A stretch of DNA of 32,761 nt from Streptomyces violaceorubidus (GTDB lineage Bacteria > Actinomycetota > Actinomycetes > Streptomycetales > Streptomycetaceae): positions 1 through 32,761 of the forward strand of contig NZ_JODM01000044.1 of the NCBI RefSeq assembly GCF_000717995.1, in the 5' to 3' direction. Each line of letters opens with the position of its first letter. Position 1 is the stretch's first letter. This document shows positions 29,768 to 32,761 of the stretch, in pieces. The notes below the pieces were generated by a model. It was not told where the DNA came from and did no database searches. It saw only the letters and a list, made by a program, of their open reading frames with translations. A program made the translations under genes and the position numbers.

Positions 29768-31872
29768 CGACAGTGACGACCGCGAACACCCACACTCCCG
29801 CCGCCTCCGCCTCCGCCCCCACCCCCGGTGCCGGCACCGGCACCGAAACCGGAACCGGAACCGCCACACCGGTCGCCGCGCCACCCGGCGGTTCCGGCCA
29901 GGCGCTGCTCGCCCGGCTCGGCGTCCTGCGGGAACGGGTGAGCGCGCTGGTCGAGCACCGCACCACCGACGACCCCACGGCCGACGACCCGCTGCGCGGC
30001 CTGTACCTGCCCGACGAGGCCGTCCACCACCTGCTGCGCACCTGGCCGTCAGCCGACGCCGGACCCGCGGCCGTGCCCCTGGAGCCCGTCTCCCGGGGCA
30101 CTCAGGGCGGCCCCGGGGACCGGCTGGCCCGGCTGGCCGGGACGGCGCGGCTGACCGAGCTGGACACCGCCGTCCTGCTCGTCGCCCTCGCCCCCGACGT
30201 CGACCGCACCTTCGAGCCGCTCTACGGCTACCTCAACAACGACGTGAGCCGCCGGCGCGCCACCGTGGGCCTCGCCCTCGACCTGTGCGGGGTGCCCGCG
30301 CACGTGGCGACGGCCCGGGCCCGGTTCCACAGCTCGGCCCCGCTGCGCGCCCTCGGCCTGCTGGAGGTCGAGGAACCCGAGCGCCCCTTCCTGAGCCGTT
30401 CGCTGCGCGTCTCGGACCGGCTCGTCGGCCACCTCCTCGGCGACGACACCCCCGACGCGGCGCTCCTCGGCCTGCTGCTCCCGATGCCGGACCCGCTGCC
30501 CGCCGCGGGCGACGACGCGTTCGTGCGCCGCCTGACCGCCCGGCTGCGGAACGGCCCGCTCACCGCCTACCTGCGCGAACCGCGCGAGGGAGACGGCCTG
30601 GCCGCCCTCTCCACCGTCCTGGACGCCGCGGGCATCGCCGCGCTGCGCTGCACCGACCCCGCGGACCACGTCCCCGAGCTGCTGCGCGAGGCCCGCCTCG
30701 GCGGCCGGGCGATCGTGGTGTCGGGCCTGCCCGAGAAGCCGGGCCCGTTGGTGCGGGCGCTGACCGCCGCGACCGGCGTCACCGTCCTCATGGCGGACCC
30801 GCGCCCCTACGACCCGCACTGGGCACCGGCCGACCCGCTCGTCCTGGACGCCCCGGGCCGCCGGGCCGGTGGTGTGGCCGCCTGGCGGGCCGCGCTGGGC
30901 GCCGACGCCGACGGGTTCGACCTGGCCACGGCCGTCGCCCCGTACCGGCTCGGCGGCGACCGCATCCAGCGGGCCGCGCGCACCGCCCAGACCCTCGCCG
31001 CCTTCGACGGCACCCCGGTCGACGCCGAGCACGTCCGGCTCGCCGCCCGGCGGCAGTCGGCCTCCGGGCTGGAGAGCCACGCCCGCCGGATCCGGCCGGA
31101 CGTGGACTGGCAGGACCTGGTGCTGCCCCACAAGCCCCTGGTCCAGCTCCGCGAGCTGGCCCTGCGCGCCCGCCACCGCGACCGGGTCCTGGGCGACTGG
31201 CGGCTCAGCGCGGGCGGCGGCCGGGGCCGCGGCGTCCTAGGCCTGTTCGCGGGCGAGTCCGGCACCGGCAAGACCCTGTCGGCGGAGGTGGTCGCGGCCG
31301 ACCTGGGCCTGGACCTGTACGTGGTCCAGCTGTCGTCCGTCGTGGACAAGTACGTCGGCGAGACCGAGAAGAACCTGGAGCGGATCTTCACGGAGGCCGA
31401 CCGCACCGACGCCGTACTCCTCTTCGACGAGGCGGACGCCGTCTTCGGCAAGCGTTCCGAGGTCAAGGACGCGCACGACAAGTACGCCAACATGGAGAGC
31501 GCCTACCTGCTCCAGCGCCTCGAGTCCTTCGACGGCATCGCCCTGCTCACCACCAACCTGCGCGCCAACATCGACGAGGCGTTCACCCGCCGCCTGGACC
31601 TGGTGGTCGACTTCCCGTTCCCGGATCCCGACCAGCGGCTGGCGCTGTGGCGCCACAGCCTGTCGCGGGTGCCGTCCGCCGACGGCATCGACCCGCAGCC
31701 GCTGGCCCGGGAGTTCGAGCTGGCCGGCGGTTCGATCCGCAGCGCGGTGGTCACGGCCGCGTACCTCGCCGCCGGACGCGACGACATGGTGACGGCGGAC
31801 GACCTCCTGGAGGGCGCCCGCCGTGAGTACCGCAAGGCCGGGAGACTGGTCCCGGGGGAAGGCGGCTGGTGA
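29764..31872 (+). CDS. cis15: eCIS AAA+ ATPase (Cis15/Pvc15-like)
   Basis: The 702-residue cytoplasmic protein has an N-terminal Thr, Pro and Ala-rich stretch (about 1-35), a helical middle, and a C-terminal classic AAA+ domain. Walker A is G-E-S-G-T-G-K-T at 497-504 and Walker B L-L-F-D-E-A-D at 552-558. A sensor-1 T-T-N-L-R and an arginine-finger-like F-T-R-R-L-D follow. All catalytic residues are present. Pvc15/Afp15-type ATPases are needed for particle assembly or payload loading. GTG 29764 overlaps the cap gene, so the pair is coupled; a second GTG nine bases later is in frame. The gene converges with the membrane lectin-like gene. Confidence 0.9.
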   Translation: MTTVTTANTHTPAASASAPTPGAGTGTETGTGTATPVAAPPGGSGQALLARLGVLRERVSALVEHRTTDDPTADDPLRGLYLPDEAVHHLLRTWPSADAGPAAVPLEPVSRGTQGGPGDRLARLAGTARLTELDTAVLLVALAPDVDRTFEPLYGYLNNDVSRRRATVGLALDLCGVPAHVATARARFHSSAPLRALGLLEVEEPERPFLSRSLRVSDRLVGHLLGDDTPDAALLGLLLPMPDPLPAAGDDAFVRRLTARLRNGPLTAYLREPREGDGLAALSTVLDAAGIAALRCTDPADHVPELLREARLGGRAIVVSGLPEKPGPLVRALTAATGVTVLMADPRPYDPHWAPADPLVLDAPGRRAGGVAAWRAALGADADGFDLATAVAPYRLGGDRIQRAARTAQTLAAFDGTPVDAEHVRLAARRQSASGLESHARRIRPDVDWQDLVLPHKPLVQLRELALRARHRDRVLGDWRLSAGGGRGRGVLGLFAGESGTGKTLSAEVVAADLGLDLYVVQLSSVVDKYVGETEKNLERIFTEADRTDAVLLFDEADAVFGKRSEVKDAHDKYANMESAYLLQRLESFDGIALLTTNLRANIDEAFTRRLDLVVDFPFPDPDQRLALWRHSLSRVPSADGIDPQPLAREFELAGGSIRSAVVTAAYLAAGRDDMVTADDLLEGARREYRKAGRLVPGEGGW

Positions 31873-31893
31873 CCGCCGGGACCGCCCGGTCCC

Positions 31894-32761
31894 TCAGTCC
31901 TTCTTCGGGTGGATGATCTCCCACTCCTGGTCGTCGACGTTGCTGCAGTTGTCGAGCACCAGCTTGGAGAAGAGGGCGCCGCCGTTCGTACCCTCCACGC
32001 CGAGGCACTTCTGGTTGCTGGAGAAGTTGCGGATCCAGTAGGCCCCGCTCTCCTGCTTGTCGACCCACCAGAGCTGGTTGTCGGTCGAGGTGGTGCTGTC
32101 GCAGTGGAATTCGGTGACGGCCGTTCCCACGGCGGCGGCCCCGTGGTCGGGCAGGTCCATGCAGAACCTGTCCTTGATGTTCCGGATCTGGAAGAGCGGC
32201 GCCCCGCCGGGGCCGCCCTTGTCGTACTTCACCTCGAGGTCCCAGATCTGGTTGTCCCCGTCGGTGTCGTCGCAGACGGCCTGCTGGACGGGCCCGTCGG
32301 GGACGCCCTTCTCCCGGCCGGGGAGTTCGGCGCACATGTGGCTGACGGTGTTCCGCAGCAGGATGTCCTGGGCGGGGACCACCGGCTTCACGGTCGGCTT
32401 CTTGGACTCGCCACCGCCACCGCCACCGCCCTTGTCCCCGTCGCCTCCGGTGTCCTTCTCCGGCTCCTGCGTGGCCGGCGGCTGAAGCACCGGCGACTCC
32501 TGGGCGGGCGCGGACTCGGCGGTGCTCGGAAGGGCTTCCGGTGTGGCGCTCGGGCTGGGCGCGAGGGCGGCACCGGCCTGTTCGGTCTGCTCGGTGGCGC
32601 TGGTACGCACCTGCGGCTTGTACGCGATCCAGATCATCACGAACGCGATCGCCAACGCCAGAAAGATCCCGAAGAACGTCGCCAGCCAACGCGGCAGAAA
32701 CCCCCGCTGGATATACGTCCCCTCGACCTCGGTCGGATCCACCCCCGACCGGCGCACCGCC
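31894..32761 (-). CDS. Membrane protein with ricin-type (QxW)3 domain, 5' end outside the window
   Basis: The reading frame is open to the right edge, so the N-terminus is missing; a GTG at 32757 is the last possible start seen but is probably internal. In the visible 288 residues, a basic R-W-L segment leads into one transmembrane helix (about 25-47), followed by a Pro, Thr, Ser and Glu-rich spacer with a Gly run. A C-terminal domain carries three Q-x-W motifs (N-Q-I-W, N-Q-L-W and D-Q-E-W) and paired cysteines, the pattern of ricin-type beta-trefoil lectins. The lectin should face outside the membrane and bind glycans. It is convergent with the eCIS ATPase gene, 21 bases between stops. A longer N-terminal domain of the type annotated as hydrolytic protein near SCO4256 is possible but not visible. 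Confidence 0.8.
   Translation of the reverse strand, partial: AVRRSGVDPTEVEGTYIQRGFLPRWLATFFGIFLALAIAFVMIWIAYKPQVRTSATEQTEQAGAALAPSPSATPEALPSTAESAPAQESPVLQPPATQEPEKDTGGDGDKGGGGGGGESKKPTVKPVVPAQDILLRNTVSHMCAELPGREKGVPDGPVQQAVCDDTDGDNQIWDLEVKYDKGGPGGAPLFQIRNIKDRFCMDLPDHGAAAVGTAVTEFHCDSTTSTDNQLWWVDKQESGAYWIRNFSSNQKCLGVEGTNGGALFSKLVLDNCSNVDDQEWEIIHPKKD

Overview
The window is a chromosomal segment of a Streptomyces or very close relative. It has very high GC, strong GC3 bias, many GTG starts, frequent leaderless-style promoters, a rare TTA leucine codon in a regulator, and operator matches for the Streptomyces regulators DasR, BldD and ParB. From memory, gene order resembles the core-chromosome stretch of S. 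coelicolor around SCO4259 to SCO4290. That comparison is knowledge-based; no alignment was run.

Layout. 1-2906, minus strand: a truncated lipoprotein start, trehalose-phosphatase (otsB), a small DUF3263 protein and an ABC-transporter sugar-binding lipoprotein. 2954-2987: two DasR (dre) operators in the divergent gap. 3016-6250, plus strand: GlcNAc kinase (nagK), GlcNAc-6-P deacetylase (nagA) and a PfkB/1-phosphofructokinase-type kinase; with the binding protein this forms an amino-sugar utilisation block. 6284-9042, minus strand: a membrane-anchored CBM35-like protein and the diguanylate cyclase CdgB (GAF-PAS-GGDEF), with a perfect BldD-type box upstream. 9367-11679: flavin reductase, GNAT, an ArfB-like release-factor homologue with GGA in place of GGQ, and TerD. 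11747-14469: the SenS/SenR two-component system, divergent from the secreted haem-binding protein HbpS. A perfect parS site lies at 14519-14532, directly before an M1-family metallopeptidase lipoprotein. 16006-16974 is a GNAT-Nudix fusion.

17126-18402 is a two-gene unit. Its second product looks like a double histone-fold protein with an H2B-like C-terminus, and is the most unexpected protein in the window. Decayed DNA carrying a DUF397-like remnant follows. 18694-24325 holds accessory metabolism: a pentapeptide-repeat protein, an FAD oxidoreductase, a quinone reductase coupled to a DHA2-type MFS exporter, and an aminoglycoside-phosphotransferase-like kinase.

24351-32761 is the edge of a contractile injection system (eCIS) locus. 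It contains a giant LuxR/STAND regulator with one TTA codon and a degenerate P-loop, a pseudo-receiver LuxR regulator, the Pvc16/DUF4255 tail-terminator protein, the eCIS AAA+ ATPase, and a convergent membrane-anchored (QxW)3 lectin-like protein running off the right end. The sheath, tube and baseplate genes presumably lie beyond the window. Several parts touch developmental control: CdgB with BldD, DasR with GlcNAc, bldA (TTA) with the eCIS regulator, and parS.
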